From Durusdinium trenchii (Eukaryota > Sar > Dinophyceae > Suessiales > Symbiodiniaceae), in contig CAXAMN010029039.1 in NCBI GenBank assembly GCA_963970005.1, positions 412,388 through 476,387 on the forward strand: a DNA stretch of 64,000 nt, read 5' to 3'. The notes below the pieces were generated by a model, which was not told the origin of the DNA, did not search any database, and saw only the letters and a program-made list of their open reading frames with translations. Of this stretch, positions 11,600 through 24,834 are shown one piece after another. Numbering within the stretch: position 1 is the first letter of the stretch; the number at the start of each line of letters is the position of its first letter. A program made the translations under genes and the position numbers.

Positions 11600-14500
11600 C
11601 GATTTACCGACATTGGGGTGGTTCTGCCAGGGTCAAGGTGGTCTATGCCATACAGCATGGAGTGCCTAGGTTTGGGATGAAGGGCGAACGCCCGCAAGTA
11701 TTGGAAAGAACAGATGGCCCTGTAGGCCAGGAAGTTGGATGATGGTGTCTGGAAACGAATGATCCCTTCAGCATAGAGTACTTCAAGGGGAGATGGGCAG
11801 GTCATGTGTCCAATAAGTTATGCAGAAAATTGTAGAAATATTTGTAAATCGACAGTAGGACATGGTCTCTGATTGAACATCACATTCCTTTGAATAGGGA
11901 GGTGCATGACATCTAATTAATGACATACAAAAATGACATGTTCCTGCTCAGTATACAACATTGGATGCCATGGATTGGTAGGTTTTCTATGGTCAAGCCA
12001 TTCCATCATGTGTACACTGCATGTCTCTCACTAACAGCTGCGGAAGGGCATCAAAGGGGGCCCCGGCTCCAAGTTGGGCAAAGGAAGTTCTCCCTTTGTT
12101 TTTCCCGTCTGGTGACAGGGCAACCTTCTTTGATTTGGGAAGTGACATGAGTACGCTAAACCATATGCATGTGAATCCCCCAAAGAGAGCTGTGTGCCTG
12201 TCACGACATCTATGGAAGCGAACTGTGCAAGCAATATCTAACAAATCTACATGAATCCGCATACGCATGAAGGACATTTGGGGCTCGTGTGATTCTCAGC
12301 TTGGTCCTGCCTCGCCACCAAGCTTTTCACAGAACAGTTTCTCTTCCTGCCTGCGGACGCTACTTCCAGGAAGCATGTGAACTGGACCCAACCTGGATGC
12401 TCCATTATGTGTGTTTAACACCCGGCACGGGATTTGATGCATCAAATCCCTTTGCGACTGGTACTTTTGTCTAGGGATTAAATCCTGCACTTGGGATTTC
12501 TCTCATGGCCATTGGCATGACAGGTCTTGCGGTAGAAGCTTCTGCCTTCAACCAGGACCAGTACAGCATGAGAGAGTCAGGTACACTCCCTGAAATGGAA
12601 GTGGAGTAATTTCACCACCCCTTTGGTTTTCGGACAACTCATGGTCCTCCTTTTGGGACCATGCGCACCATGATCCTTTCAGGCAGTTTAGATCTCAATC
12701 TGTTTCATTCCACAACCTAAGAAGGGTCTCTCTATGTGTTTCGCAACCTGAAAATGTGTTCTCAACCTGTTTCAGCAATTTAAGTATACTTGAGGCACAA
12801 ACCTCTGAAGAAGAGTCGATGCGATGGGTCTTGGCAGCAGCCTGCCAGCCGGAGAAACTTCTCACAACCACATTCAGCTAGTGCAAGGCATTCAACATCT
12901 TCAAACGATGCAAAAGTCGTTAAATGCTTAGACCTCGTTCCATCAACAGTATCTCTGAATGAGTTGAGGCTGTGTAGATGGACTGTCCCCCAAGCCACCT
13001 TCTCAGCCATTGGTGTGCTTGTTGACTCCCAAGCTGATAGCTCCCAAGGTCCTGACACACCAGGAGATGGAAAATCCCGCTTAAACCAGAGGCCGTATGT
13101 TCCAAAGCTGGGATGGCCCTATGTTCCATGTCCACCTCTTTCGGGTATTTTGCAGTTCAACATGAAATGACTCACATATGAGGGACGGTCAAAGCATAAA
13201 AAGTGTGTTTTTCTTTTTCGCATGTTTTGACCGTGGCTCATATACATGACCGTGAGAGGAAGCATGGCCGTGAGTCTGGCCTCGTTGGCAGCAGGTCGGC
13301 GTGCTACCAGGGGCCACTGGGCTAACAAGCCTCGTTGAACACAAGCAGGAGACCCTTGTCTGAGACATCTTCGCAGCCTTTTGGAGGGCTAAGTGGTGGC
13401 AATGGTGACCCATTGGAGGTCTATGGGACCTCAAATCGGCTGGCAGCAAGCCAAGAGATACCTGACGGGTGATCCGGGACCACCTGTCACTGGGAGCTTG
13501 AATTAAAGCCAACTGGTTGGCCCTACAAGAAGGCCTCTACCCCAGCCTGGGTTAAGGACCGATAGCGCCTGAAAGTGCATGCGTCCGAAAGAAGCAGAAG
13601 CTGGGTCAGTCAACAGGAAGAACGGAACGCTGTGATGATGCCCGTTGACTCCTCATAAAAAGCATGCCACTAATAGGGACCATCAAAAGCACGTGCAAAG
13701 GGTTCTCGTTAACAACACTAAGCAATTGATTAATTATAGACTAAATAAAAGATTCTCACAATAGATTGTGACTATAACTATGTGTGATTACATAGTAATT
13801 ATGACATTGCCCTGATTGTGACTACATGGAGTCATTAATAATCCAGAGACTACATGGAGCAACTATAGACTAAAGATTGCCATTGCTCCAGTGGTCCCGC
13901 CGGATTTTCGACCTGCCTCCTAGGACTCCGGGCCCCGCCGTAACGCAGCCAACGGCTTCAGACAGCTACTACGAGATGGCTCCTGCATCCCAAAATGGCC
14001 GGGCTTCCCGAGCGTTCCAAAACAGAGTTGGTTGGGGTTTTGGGTAACCGTGGTTACAAACTGCACACATTGATGGCTACAAATTGCACATGTTGATGGT
14101 TGCAAACCGGACATGTTGATGGTTCCAAACTGGAAAGTGTTGATGGACAAAATTGGTGGACCAACTGGAAATGGCCAGGAAAAAGGAATCACCAGGATGG
14201 CTGATGGAATTCTACAGAGCAATCAAACGACGCAGATGTTTGTCCTTCTTCTGTGAGCTCCAAGAAATTCAAGGTGGGAAACGCACTGGTGCAGGGTTCA
14301 GGTCCAGCTACAACCAAGGAGGCAAAACTGAAACAGCTGCATTTCCGAAGCCATACTCTAATTGCTGCAGATTAGTAATAACATGTAACCAACGTAAATC
14401 AACGCACTCTAATGCCCTCAAAGAACTGGTTGGGTTTGCATGGTTCTATTTTCAGTGTAAACAATACCAAGGAAGATCATCTAGGAAGCATCAGTACAAC

Positions 14501-17500
14501 CGGCAGGTTTCCGAAATCTCCAGCCAACCTAAACCCAAAAACACGACACATCAGTGTCCCTAAGTCTTAGTATGCAGGATTTTGCTCTGAATGGTAGATC
14601 TTTCCCTCGTCCCTCAATCCACCCGCCACACAGTTTCCCTCTTGGCCGCGCAATATCGCCTGCCGCTGCTCTAGCGGAGGAACACGGCCCTGGCACGTGA
14701 TTGATCGATGCACTCACAAAACCTCTCAGAAGACAGCTGGGTGAGCCCAAAGGTGTGCAATGGTGTGCACATGGCTTTGCCAAATCGCGCCAAGAATATT
14801 CTGAAAAAAATATCCTAAGCACATCCAAGCACAGCCTACCGGGCACCACTTTGTGCGGGCACCACGGCATCCACTTCGCAGCCTGCAGTTCATCCCAGCA
14901 AACCGCCCACGGCATGGCGCCGAGCTTCGGTCGCCCCGCGGGTTGAGCCAAACGGTGGCGGCTCGGCCGGTCGCCCAAAGCTGGGAAGGAGAGAAATGGT
15001 TGAAGTAAACTTCAGTGGAAACCACACCCGGCTGTGAATGTTGACATCTTTTGCCTCCCGCGCAGCTACACGTATGCTAGACTGCTCCGTGCTACAAATG
15101 GCAAGTAACGAAGATGCTCCCCTTCATGGCCCATGGCCATCAACTAAATGGACTGCATTCTCACCCATCTCCGGCCAGTCCTGATGCCAGGTCTGTTCGG
15201 GCCGCAACGTGCTGGTCTCTTTCTGAAAGGACCTCCCATGGCGGCGCTTCAGACCGCCAAAGCCGCGGACCATCTCCCTGGTCTTCGATAGCACTGCAGA
15301 CCCAACGGAACCTCAATATCTGTAATTCGTGAATTCTTCTTCTATACGGTGCACTCAATCACCACATGAAAAACATCACAAGAAGGTGGGCCAAGAGTCC
15401 TAATTCAGCAAAGCAAGCGACTGACTGCTGGGACGGTGTGGGGGGACTGCAAGTCCCAGCTTCGGCCACCCAAACCTTCAATACCCAGCCACTAAACAAG
15501 CAAGGTTGGGAAATCAGTGGGGGATGGATAGGATCATTTTGAGTATGTGGTCTATTGGTGAAAAAAGTATTTAAAAAAGTTGAAACGATGTCTCACATCA
15601 CATCCCTTGCTTCATCAAAATACAAACAAACACTCTTTGCCCCCTTTGAGAGTCATGCTTGGGTCCTTATGCTTGCAAGATCCTCCAAGATCTATACACC
15701 TACATCTACATCTACCTATATAATATATACCTTCAAAAGGGTGCTCAATGGAGATCCACAAGCAGTGTATGCTATTGGAGACCCCGATTTCGGAAGGTGC
15801 TATACCTCAATGCTGTACATGCTCCAACCTGTTCCAAACCAAAACCAATTGGCGGGGCCTAATGGCGCAGTAGAGCTGCTCCATGGACATGTAGTACAAA
15901 CTTCCATGGCCTCGCACCGGCACCACACCGGCGCGCCACACGGCACGGTTTGCGCAAGGAGTAGGACTGCGAAATCGAAAGAGTCCATGGAGTGTCTGGG
16001 TGAGTGTGGCCCAGACGCGACCTCGGACTGGCATATTTACATACATTGTGGTGGTTGATTGAAAAGGGGTTACGTGGAATGTCTGGGTGGTGGGGGAGTA
16101 GTGAACCACTGGACTGGTGGGTGGTCTATAGAAGGCAAGAACATATCATGACCTCAGTGTGAGCAGGACACCAAAGTCCTTCTCAGGGGGACTTGGTCCA
16201 TATGTGTATGGAAAGATTGAAGCCTTTCGCGCGGTGTATGGACCTCAAAATGGACCATTTTATACTCCTCACCTTGCCAACACAGGTATACTGTCCTCAG
16301 CATACCGTACCGTTTCCTCCGTCTGCGTACCGCGAACCGCTGGCTGAGCGCCCACACCAAAGATCGACAAGTTGGACATCGCCGTCAAGGACTGCAACTG
16401 CTTGCCTGTTTTGGACTTCGGATTTCACCAGCGCACTTGCCTGTTTGTGTCCGTCGTGCGGAAATAAAGGGAGCTAGGAAATGTTCACCAGCACGGGAAT
16501 CGAACTTCATCCAACACCCTTCCCGCTGGCGAACGGCGAATCTCCGATCCTCGTCGATCCTCGTCGATCGAAACAAGCAGCAAGTAGCTGCGTCAAGTGC
16601 TGCTGCGACTGACCGTCAATTGCACTGGCATTTGGACTTCGCTTCCATCATGCCAAAAGGAAACAACGATGTGGCCAAACGATGTAGTTCCGAAAGCCGA
16701 TACATAGCGTGTGAAGCTGCCCGAGGTCGAGTCCAGTCAGAGGTCACCACTGAGGTCCCGATGCCTATACGTTTGCGAGCACAGGCCCAGATCTCACTCG
16801 GCTGCACCTGAGGAAATGCAGTGAGATCTGGTCGTCTGCGCAGTTCTGGAGTTACCACAAGTCGTATACCGTAGTCGTAGCATGAAACCAGTATGACATT
16901 GGTACTGCGACCATGTAACTTATAGTAGCACCAGGCAATGACACATTTATAGTTCAAACCTTTTTCAAATTCGATATTTGGTAGTTCATCAGCAGCAGTT
17001 CCGCAGTTCTGGAGTACCAGTTCTACAATGGAACCAGTCTGTATAGTGTGACATTGGCCACCATGAAACGAGAAGTTCCGGAGCACCAGTTGTTGGAGAT
17101 GTGAAATTTGTCAGCAAGAACGATGCACCACTTGTGACTGCAGATCAGCCTCCACGTTGCCAGAGGTCGTATAAAACAATGGCCGGCCATTGCCTGCTGA
17201 TCAAAGGATTGACGCATCTCTCTCTCTCTCTCTCTCATGGTTTTCCTTGTGCAAGCTTGGTGACTCAGTGATGTGACGCAGCTTTTCCAACCAAATCAAA
17301 AAAGACAATTCAATTAACATTGTTTCAAGTTGGGCATTCAGCCTCCTTTCCTCAACTTCATGTTTATTTCTCACGCTACTTCCCATCTCAGTGACTGTTC
17401 TCCTCCCACCCAGGCACTGTGTCTTTGGGCACCACCAAAAGAGAACCCTCCAATACCAACCCCTGCAGTCTTGGGGGCCCCAAATCCATGCTCTGCTGTC

Positions 17501-18080
17501 AAAAAGGGATGACGCAAACGGGAGATGGAGACCACTTCTTCGCCTTTCCACCTGTGTCTCGGGCCTCGAAGCTGGCCTTTCCGCCTCATGTCTCCAATGG
17601 CTTGGACCCTCAGCCGGTACCGGTCCCTTCGGGTCGTTGGACCGGTGGTTGGACCCGCTGGGAGTGCCGGCCAGGCGTGGCGTTTCCCTTTGCCGACACC
17701 CCAGGATCCCCAAAAAGGTTCCGAAGAATCGGAAATTTGTGTTCTTCATGTTCCTACAGCTTTCTATCTTCCCAAAAAAGAAACAAACACCTTAATAAGG
17801 TACTTTGGGCGAATGTCCAAAGCGCCCACGTGCCGATGGATGCTATCTGCAACATCTGTTTGGAGCCCGGGCTGAGAGTTGTCCACGCTGGCAGCACCCA
17901 CTTCAGCATGACTCCAATCCTGGCGAGTGTGATGGGATGAGTTGGGAAGGCCGCTTATGGAATCATCATTTGATGCACAAGTCATCAGTGACGACGGGCC
18001 CATGCTCATTCTCCCGCACTCTCCCCGAAACCAGACATTTGTCGAGTGGCTCACCCTCGGATGAAGATCCTTCGAACATC
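11600..18080. other. Long stretch without a firm gene
   Basis: I find no coding region I can defend here. GC-rich islands at about 13905-14010, 14590-14980, 15150-15300, 15900-16030 and 17540-17700 have open frames on both strands and could hide short exons, but no frame is clearly better than its alternatives. 13660-13880 is AT-rich with repeated motifs such as gactacatgga. 17218-17236 is a (CT)n run. A tRNA-like B-box (gttcgattccc, minus strand) lies near 16495-16515, without a full cloverleaf. Confidence 0.5.
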
Positions 18081-18262
18081 GGTCACCCGCTTTTGAAAAT
18101 CCTGCATGATCCTGCGCTCGAAGCAACTGCCGAGTCCACCCAGACTCCGAGTCCGGCGCGAAACAAAGCGTTCAGCGCGGCGAGTTCAAACGCCACCGGC
18201 CCCCACCAGGATCCGGATCCGCGAGCCGTCGAGGTCCGGGCCGACCTGAGTGAGCCACTCCC
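18060..18262 (-). CDS. Putative exon(s) of an unidentified minus-strand gene
   Basis: After an AG|G acceptor near 18246 the frame reads VGPDLDGSRIRILVGAG. A second frame from about 18180 down reads SCFERRIMQDFQKRVTDVRR, charged and helix-like. The block is GC- and CpG-rich while its flanks are AT-rich repeats, as in the exons that could be verified elsewhere in this window. The plus strand also has an open frame here ending near 18281, so strand is not certain. No family is recognised. Confidence 0.3.
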
Positions 18263-18284
18263 GATGGAGGGAGGTGGATGAGGT

Positions 18285-18420
18285 GGATGAGGAGTATAGG
18301 ATGCAGGTGTCAAGAATGTCAAGAATCCTTGTAGAGGTGTATAGGAGTCTAGGCTGACATCCTAGGAGTATAGGAGTATAGGTCCTATACTCCCTATAGG
18401 TGTCAAGAATGTCAAGACTG
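18285..18420. repeat. Short direct and inverted repeats around aggagtataggag
   Basis: gtcaagaatgtcaaga occurs at both ends (about 18310 and 18402). Between them aggagtataggagtatagg is followed by its inverse cctatactccctatagg. The arrangement is a small palindromic insert between direct repeats, of the kind left by non-autonomous elements, but no element is identified. Confidence 0.55.
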
Positions 18421-18424
18421 ATTG

Positions 18425-21400
18425 GACGTTTCAACTGAAGAAGACCACAAGCACCATGGGTTTCCACGGGGAACTAAAGAGTCAAAAAAGCTGCTTGAAC
18501 TACTTGGTCAGCTATTTACTTCTTGCGATCGGTTCACGACAGAATCTGGAAATGATTCCCAGAAAATGCACAGCTCAAAAGTGTCCCTACTTGAAGGTGA
18601 ACTACTTGTGATCTGTTCAGCTAACTACTGATCTGTTCACCTAGTGACAGAATCCTGGAAATGATTCCTGCTTCAGTGCTGTTTCTGGGAAACCGCGCCC
18701 AGACATGTTCGGGACACAAGCCCAAGTTGAAGACCTGGCGCACCGAACAACGGAGCTTCACACATCGGCTTTCAACGGAGCTTCCTGAGACGGAGAAATA
18801 GGTCAATCCAATGGCTTTGGGTTGTCACTTTTGCTCAAACTGGAAGTTGAACTAAAAAGGTCTCCCAAGTCTTTGAGAGACAAACTCAGGTCTGCCCATG
18901 TCTTACTTTGTTTTACATTGTGTCAGGGGCAAGATCTTTCATCCAGGCATCACTGCATCAATCTATCCTTCAAGGCCGCCCTCCTGGGTAACTCCGATTT
19001 CCTCCCAGCAGTTAGAACGCTTGGCTCTCAGGTGCTCTCCAAAAGAAACAACCACCTCTTGCCAACCAAAGAAGCAACCCATGTCTTGCCTGCTGCTGGT
19101 GGCAAGCATCCATACCTCAAAATTCGGTCTTGGGCCCCTTGGGTTTGTGTCCTACACTCTGAACCGAACTCGTGTGTCACATGAAAGTGGAGCAGTTTCC
19201 CACCCAAACCTGTAGAGGATTTCAACGTCCTCCCCAAAAGGCCATGACATCCACTACCATACTATACAGCGAGTCGGACTGCATACTGTACAGCACATAT
19301 ACTATGTGTTTCGACAGTTGTTGCTTGTTGTTCTCAGCCCAGCCCCAAACTTGCATCGTTGTGTCCATCTTCTGCTTTCGGGGAGAATATGAGACAAGCA
19401 CGTTATGGGCCCGTATGTCATTTGGACGGAAGAAACTGCATAACCGGACCCGTGAGTAGTTCTTGGATCCAAACCACCGAAGAAATGATCACAACATTTC
19501 TACCCCTAGCTCATTTGCCAAAATGTCCATGTCATGTATCAAATATCAACTCGTCAAAGAACACACAAAGCACAAACCCCTTGGCTACGTTGGTGTAGCT
19601 GCAAACGAGCTGCCCGTCAGCAAAGAATAGCCCAGTTCCGCGGCCTCAAGCTCGAACATGGGTTCTGCCTGCCAAAACATCTGCCAGCCACGACCGCCCC
19701 TCCACCTGCTCCACGGCTGTTGATCTCCATTACCCTCCCACTGATTGAAAACGGTTGACTCTTTGGATAAACCTACTTAGTTGGCCCCGCAACCTACTCA
19801 GTCGGCTGTTGGCCTAAACTCCGAAGTGATCGAAAAGTCTTTACATTACTCTTTGGAGAGTCAGAGTGACATCATCTACCTTCCTTGCTTCCAAAAGTTA
19901 ACGTGGTTGATCTTCAGAACACAGCTGGCCCGATCCAAACCAAAACAGCCGGATGTGCTTTTGTGAAAAGAGGGGAACTGTGGCCATGGGGCCAGAGCAA
20001 TCCCTTCGCTTTGCTTGAAGTGCAACGAGGAGAGAAAAGCCTTTTGAAGGCTTCTCCCTTGGTGTTAGTGGGTAATTGAAGTAATTAAAGATAATTAAAG
20101 GCTACAAGAAGGAACCCCCCTCCCTCCTTGTTCTGCTGTGGCTCCACATTGGTTAACACCCCCAGGTCAGGGCCAACATTGGTTAACACTTCTCTGCTCA
20201 GGACCTCCATGCACTGCCCAGCAACTATGTCTGCCACATCCACGAAGGAGTGGATAATGGGCACCCCTAACATCCATGAAGCATCCCTTTGTGCTGGTCA
20301 GAACAGTACATTTGAGTTTTTGTTAAGGTCTTTTTGGGGGGAGCTCCCCTGTTGACTAGTCTGATGTGGCTCACCTACACCAGCAACAACCACTTCGCTT
20401 TGCTGTTTGGCCACCTCCTAAGTCCCTGCCAGGCCTGTCCCTCTGCAATGTCTTGGAAGCGAGTCTGAAGGGTGCTGCCCTGGCCAACTCCTAAGTCCCT
20501 GCCAGGCCTGTCCCTCTGCAATGTCTTGGAAGCGAGTCTGAAGGGTGCTGCCCTGGCCAATCATCCAATTTGAAGATGACCCCAGGACCAACCATTTTTG
20601 AGGGGGTGGAGATCTGTTTCTTGGACCAGCACACTGAAAGAACAAGGAGAATCGGACACCCAACAGAAGCAGCAACGCCCGATGTGCTCTCCCTACTTGG
20701 GGGGGATGTCTGTTCTGTGGTTTGTGTGGCGTCCACCGTTTTGCTTGTTCTTTCCTCACAGTTGCGGCCCAGAACGACCAACGGTCTCACCCAGCTTTTC
20801 TTTGGTTCGCTCCCGGCTTGGGATGACAACCCTTTCCACTTGGTCTCGAAGAACGGCACTTTGCAAAGGACAAGCACTTGGAATGAAATGGCATGCGCAA
20901 AGGACAGATGTTTTTTGACCATCCTCAAATCACACATGATGTCCTCATGGTGGCATTTTTGGGTTGAACCGATCTGGGGAAATGGAAATCCCTTGGCAAG
21001 AGGAGGCAGTCGGCAGGCGTTCCGAAGGTGCTTGGCCCGAATTCCGCACCATGGCCATGGATGCTTGCCCAATCCCCGCGACCCAACCCCGAAGTGCTTT
21101 TGGTACCCTGCTTATACTTGGCCATGACAAATCACATTGTCATCATTGTCAGGGTGCCCCCCTCCTGTGTTCATCATGCTTCATCTCTGGCCAGTAGTGT
21201 TGGCCTTTAAACAAAGGAGAAATCGACTCCATGATCTCCATGGACTCCATGCGCTACGCTACCGCCTGAAGCAAGTCCATCACCATGAAGGGCAATGATG
21301 AAGTGGGGCTCGAAAAGTAGTGGACCTCCAGTCAGGACATGTCAGGACGTCGCACATGTATGGAACAGGACGTCGAGTCAGAATCATTCGAACAAGACCT

Positions 21401-22255
21401 GCTCCATGGAAGTTTGGAAGACTTCCAACTTCATGGAGATCAACTGGCAAATTACAGCGAGTCAACATGGCAGCACCCGTGGTTTCCCCTGGCACGTTAT
21501 CGGGGGTCGTTCTTGTTGCAGTTTATGTGTGGACGATTTGCTTTGGGAAGGGACTACCATCCACAGCCCAGTACAGCTTCAATTCATAATTAGATTAATT
21601 CTTTGTGTTGATTCCATGTGAATCCATAAACTCAAGATGGCAACATCCCTTCAATCCTTCCGCGACAACTCCCCGATCGATGTTCCAGTTGAAGAACAAA
21701 TTGCAAATGGATGGTGCTGAAAACACCATGTGCTGTCAATGGTCTTCAGACCTTGATTCAGTGCCTTGCCTTGAACATAAATCAAAGGATCGTTTCCAAC
21801 CCTTGTGGCTTTCTCTGCACTCAATCAGTTCACACAACTGCCAACCCCTTTTAAGGGCCCCTTTTATGGCCCAGATCTGGTGACCAACAGCTCTGTCGTC
21901 AGCCGTGAACGGCCGCAAATCCCGAGAATCCGCTGAAAGATCCCCAATGTCGGTGCTTTGAGCCCCCCGATGCCATGCCATGGACCTCATGGGGGGTTCC
22001 CCCCGTGCGTCTCGCCTCTGAAACCAGTGGAAGTCTACATGAGAGATCCCAAGAAGTCTACGTCGATCTCATGAAGGCCATGGAGATGCCCTACCAGAAA
22101 CAACAAGCGATGCATTTCTGGTGTCATCAGCATCAGAGATGATTATATGATATGATGATGTCAACATGTAAAAAAAAAGACATGAAACACATGAAGACAA
22201 ACATCATCCACACATGTCACACACATCAAACATCATCAGAGCTTCATGATTCTTC
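18425..22255. other. Stretch without a recognised gene
   Basis: Only short open frames, except near 20490-21130, where roughly 190-codon frames are open on both strands without AG|G borders, CpG enrichment or recognisable domains. Near 20140-20200 tggttaaca is repeated around acattggttaacac. A 73-bp tandem duplication is listed separately. No RNA gene is visible. Confidence 0.5.
20408..20566. repeat. 73-bp tandem duplication
   Basis: 20408-20480 and 20481-20553 are almost identical (cctaagtccctgccaggcct through gggtgctgccc), and a third copy begins (tggccaa) before diverging at about 20560. The near-identity implies a recent duplication. Confidence 0.85.
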
Positions 22256-22258
22256 ACT

Positions 22259-22660
22259 TCACCACACCACCCGCCTCCGACCGCACCCCGCGGTGCCCGG
22301 CCGTGCCCGGCTGCGCCCGGTGGCCTCCGGGACGATGGACACCGCGTGGAGGCGCTTGAGGATCTGAAGAGGCAGAGGAATCGATGGCAGAGACGAGACG
22401 AGACGCGGACGCCCGGACGCGGACGCCCGGACCTTGTCAACGACATCGAGGGTCGGTCGAAGTCGGTGTCTCTCGTCTCTGAGAGGGTGTTTCGTTGGAT
22501 GCTTGGAGCGAGCGGAAAGCGATCTGGTCATGGTGTTCACCGATTCACCCGGCTGAGGGGACACGGACGGATCTTTCACCTCTTCAGGCCCGGAGTCACC
22601 AACTGCTTCAGAAGCAGAGTCCAACTCCAAAAACAAGCTTCGAGTCGCAGTCACGGAGTC
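22259..22660 (-). CDS. Putative exon of an unidentified minus-strand gene
   Basis: The frame reads LFLELDSASEAVGDSGPEEV followed by a Ser/Pro-rich, then basic segment (TRSLSARSKHPTKHPL). Acidic-Ser linker composition and high GC/CpG content match the confirmed exons in this window. The 3' portion near 22260-22340 becomes Arg/Gly-rich and probably leaves the exon. No domain is recognised. A plus-strand frame overlaps but its composition is less protein-like. Confidence 0.35.
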   Translation of the reverse strand, partial: DSVTATRSLFLELDSASEAVGDSGPEEVKDPSVSPQPGESVNTMTRSLSARSKHPTKHPLRDERHRLRPTLDVVDKVRASASGRPRLVSSLPSIPLPLQILKRLHAVSIVPEATGRSRARPGTAGCGRRRVVW

Positions 22661-22669
22661 ATTCAAACC

Positions 22670-24830
22670 CCGCTTTTCATGGTTTTGTTGCTAACAATGC
22701 TAGATCAATAGGAGAGAGATCAACGGCTACTGGCTAGAAAGCTATAGCTAACAATGCTATAAATAGGCTACTAGCTAGATCAACGGCTTGTTATTTGAGA
22801 GACAACAATATCTCTTCTCGAAAAAGGAGGCTCTCACCCACCGGCAAAAAACATGCATCAGCTGAGCCGCGTAGATATTCCGTGCCAGCTGCTGAGCCGC
22901 TTCAAAGCATTGGCTCACCTTCAGCACCACCTGGCAGGTGAAGGTGATGAGGAATCGTAATTACCAGCACCCGCCAGGTAGAAACATGGAGGGCCAAACG
23001 TTGGATTTGTCCATTTGTCTAAGTAGGTGGTATTTATTGTACCATGTCATACAACTTACTTTTTGGAGTATAAAGGGATGTAGAGGGACAAACTGCTTTG
23101 CAAGTCCTTCTTTGGGAGTCCTTCTTTCATGAGCCTTTTGGTCCTTCCCACCGCTGCGAAATTTGCGTTTCTGGTCGATTCCGAGGCCAAACGGGTCGGC
23201 AGCACATCATGGCAAAGGAAGATGTCGCTGCACACGGCCACCACGGTCCTCCAGGAGTCGCAGGAAGCTTTGCTGCTTGGATGCGTTTGGTCCGTGGGTT
23301 GGTTTTGCCAAAGGGAAGGAGACCCATGGTTCCACCAAAGACACCTTCTTCCAGCTTTTTGGCGCTGTTCTTCCTCTTTTTTGGGTGTCTCTGCGCATGG
23401 CGACGACGGACAATTGCAGAAACTCTTATATAGCATTGAATATCATTGAACAAAGAACAGTCTGCTCTTCCAAAAGTTAAAAAGCAAGAAAGAACTCCCC
23501 CCTCCTAGGAGGGTTAGGAGGATTGGGAGGATGAAGCAAACAACTTGGGAGACCTGCTGTCTGTGATCACAAGTGTTTCTTGTCAAGAATCCTGCATCGG
23601 CCATGATCGGCCCCTTTTGTGAGGTGTGGGGTTCCACCTCTCTTCTGTTAGGTTTTGCAGAAAACATCAGAAAACAATGCAAAGCGATACTGCCAGTGGA
23701 GAGTCTGTATATCTGTTCTTCAAACCAATGGCAAGCATTTTACATACGAACATGACAACGCGGAGAACTGATTCGAAGGTACCGTTGGCTCAAATCGAGT
23801 CCGATGGTTCTCAAATCAAGCCCCCCAGCCAAGCATCCCCCTTGCCAAGAAACTAAACCAGCAAAGCCAACCGAAGCAACCAAGCAAACATAAGGGGCAA
23901 GTAGCTGATTTGTGTAGCAAAACATACAACACCAACATCATGATGGTGATTTAGTCCGTCAATGAATCAAGCAAGCATGCAATCAAGTTTACAAAAGCAC
24001 AACAAAGTCGGCAAAGGGTTTCATTTGCGTTCAACCGCAGTCTATCAATCAATCGTTGTGAATCGACTAACTAACAAACCATTCAATCACTGAAGCAGGG
24101 CTAAGCAGGATCCTATATACTATAGAATCAATCACACCCATGAAAACATACAAAACACAACACATTACATATGAAGGACATACATTATGAGATTGAGTGG
24201 ATTCAATGGCATGTCTCGCAATCCAATGAACATGGCAAGCTCCATGACATATCGTCATTGGAGCAGACCTCGCATGGCATCCAGACCTCGCTTCACATCC
24301 AGACCTCCCCAGGAGTCAGAAGGAGTCACGAGATGCTCGTCCTCGTCGAGGCGGCCAAGATGCTTTTGAGCTTCCACCGTCCTTCCAGCACCTCGTCACG
24401 ACCGGTCGTCACGACCGGTCGTCACCCGGTCGTCACCGGTGGCGTATGAAACGTACTCGGTCACCAGTGGAAGAAACGATCCTGGAAGAACCATGGTGGT
24501 GGTGGTTACGTGGATGAACCAAAGGTCCCCCAAAAGGATGAACTCAACCATTGTCCTCATTGTTCACAGGTGGTGTGGTGAACTCACTCTACTTCCATGA
24601 TGATTTCGTACGGGGTGTAGGGTGTAATGTACGGATACACACCTAACACAACCCAAGTCTGCAAGCTGGAAACTATCCGCATGCGGATTTTTGGGTTCTG
24701 TGTCACATGGTCCCATGGAATGAAAACCAAACAGAAAGAAAACACAGAGATCAGATCGAGTTACAATTTGGAGACCTGGCGCATCAGTGGCTTTTATGAC
24801 TTTCGTGTGTCTCTGTGTGCCTTTGCTTTG
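22670..24830. other. Stretch without a firm gene
   Basis: AT-rich sequence with a short repeat at 22675-22790 (ctatagctaacaatgctat and near-copies of agctagatcaacggct). A GC-rich island at 23100-23440 is open on both strands with no clear winner. 24265-24312 has three near-copies of catccagacctcgc, and 24395-24440 repeats gaccggtcgtcac. A minus-strand frame at about 24390-24310 (RTVEAQKHLGRLDEDEHLV) may be an exon. Confidence 0.45.
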
Positions 24831-24834
24831 AACA

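Noticed and set aside
17201..17940. Long overlapping frames on both strands at 17.2-17.9 kb
   Set aside because: Neither strand gives a recognisable domain or consistent splice borders. A real short exon may be inside, but I cannot say on which strand.
20490..21127. Frames of about 190 codons open on both strands
   Set aside because: No domain, no AG|G borders and no CpG enrichment. Equal openness on both strands suggests chance, partly helped by the 73-bp duplication.
24265..24312. Three near-copies of catccagacctcgc considered as a CRISPR-like array
   Set aside because: Units are too short, spacers are only a few bases, and the setting is a eukaryotic nuclear genome.
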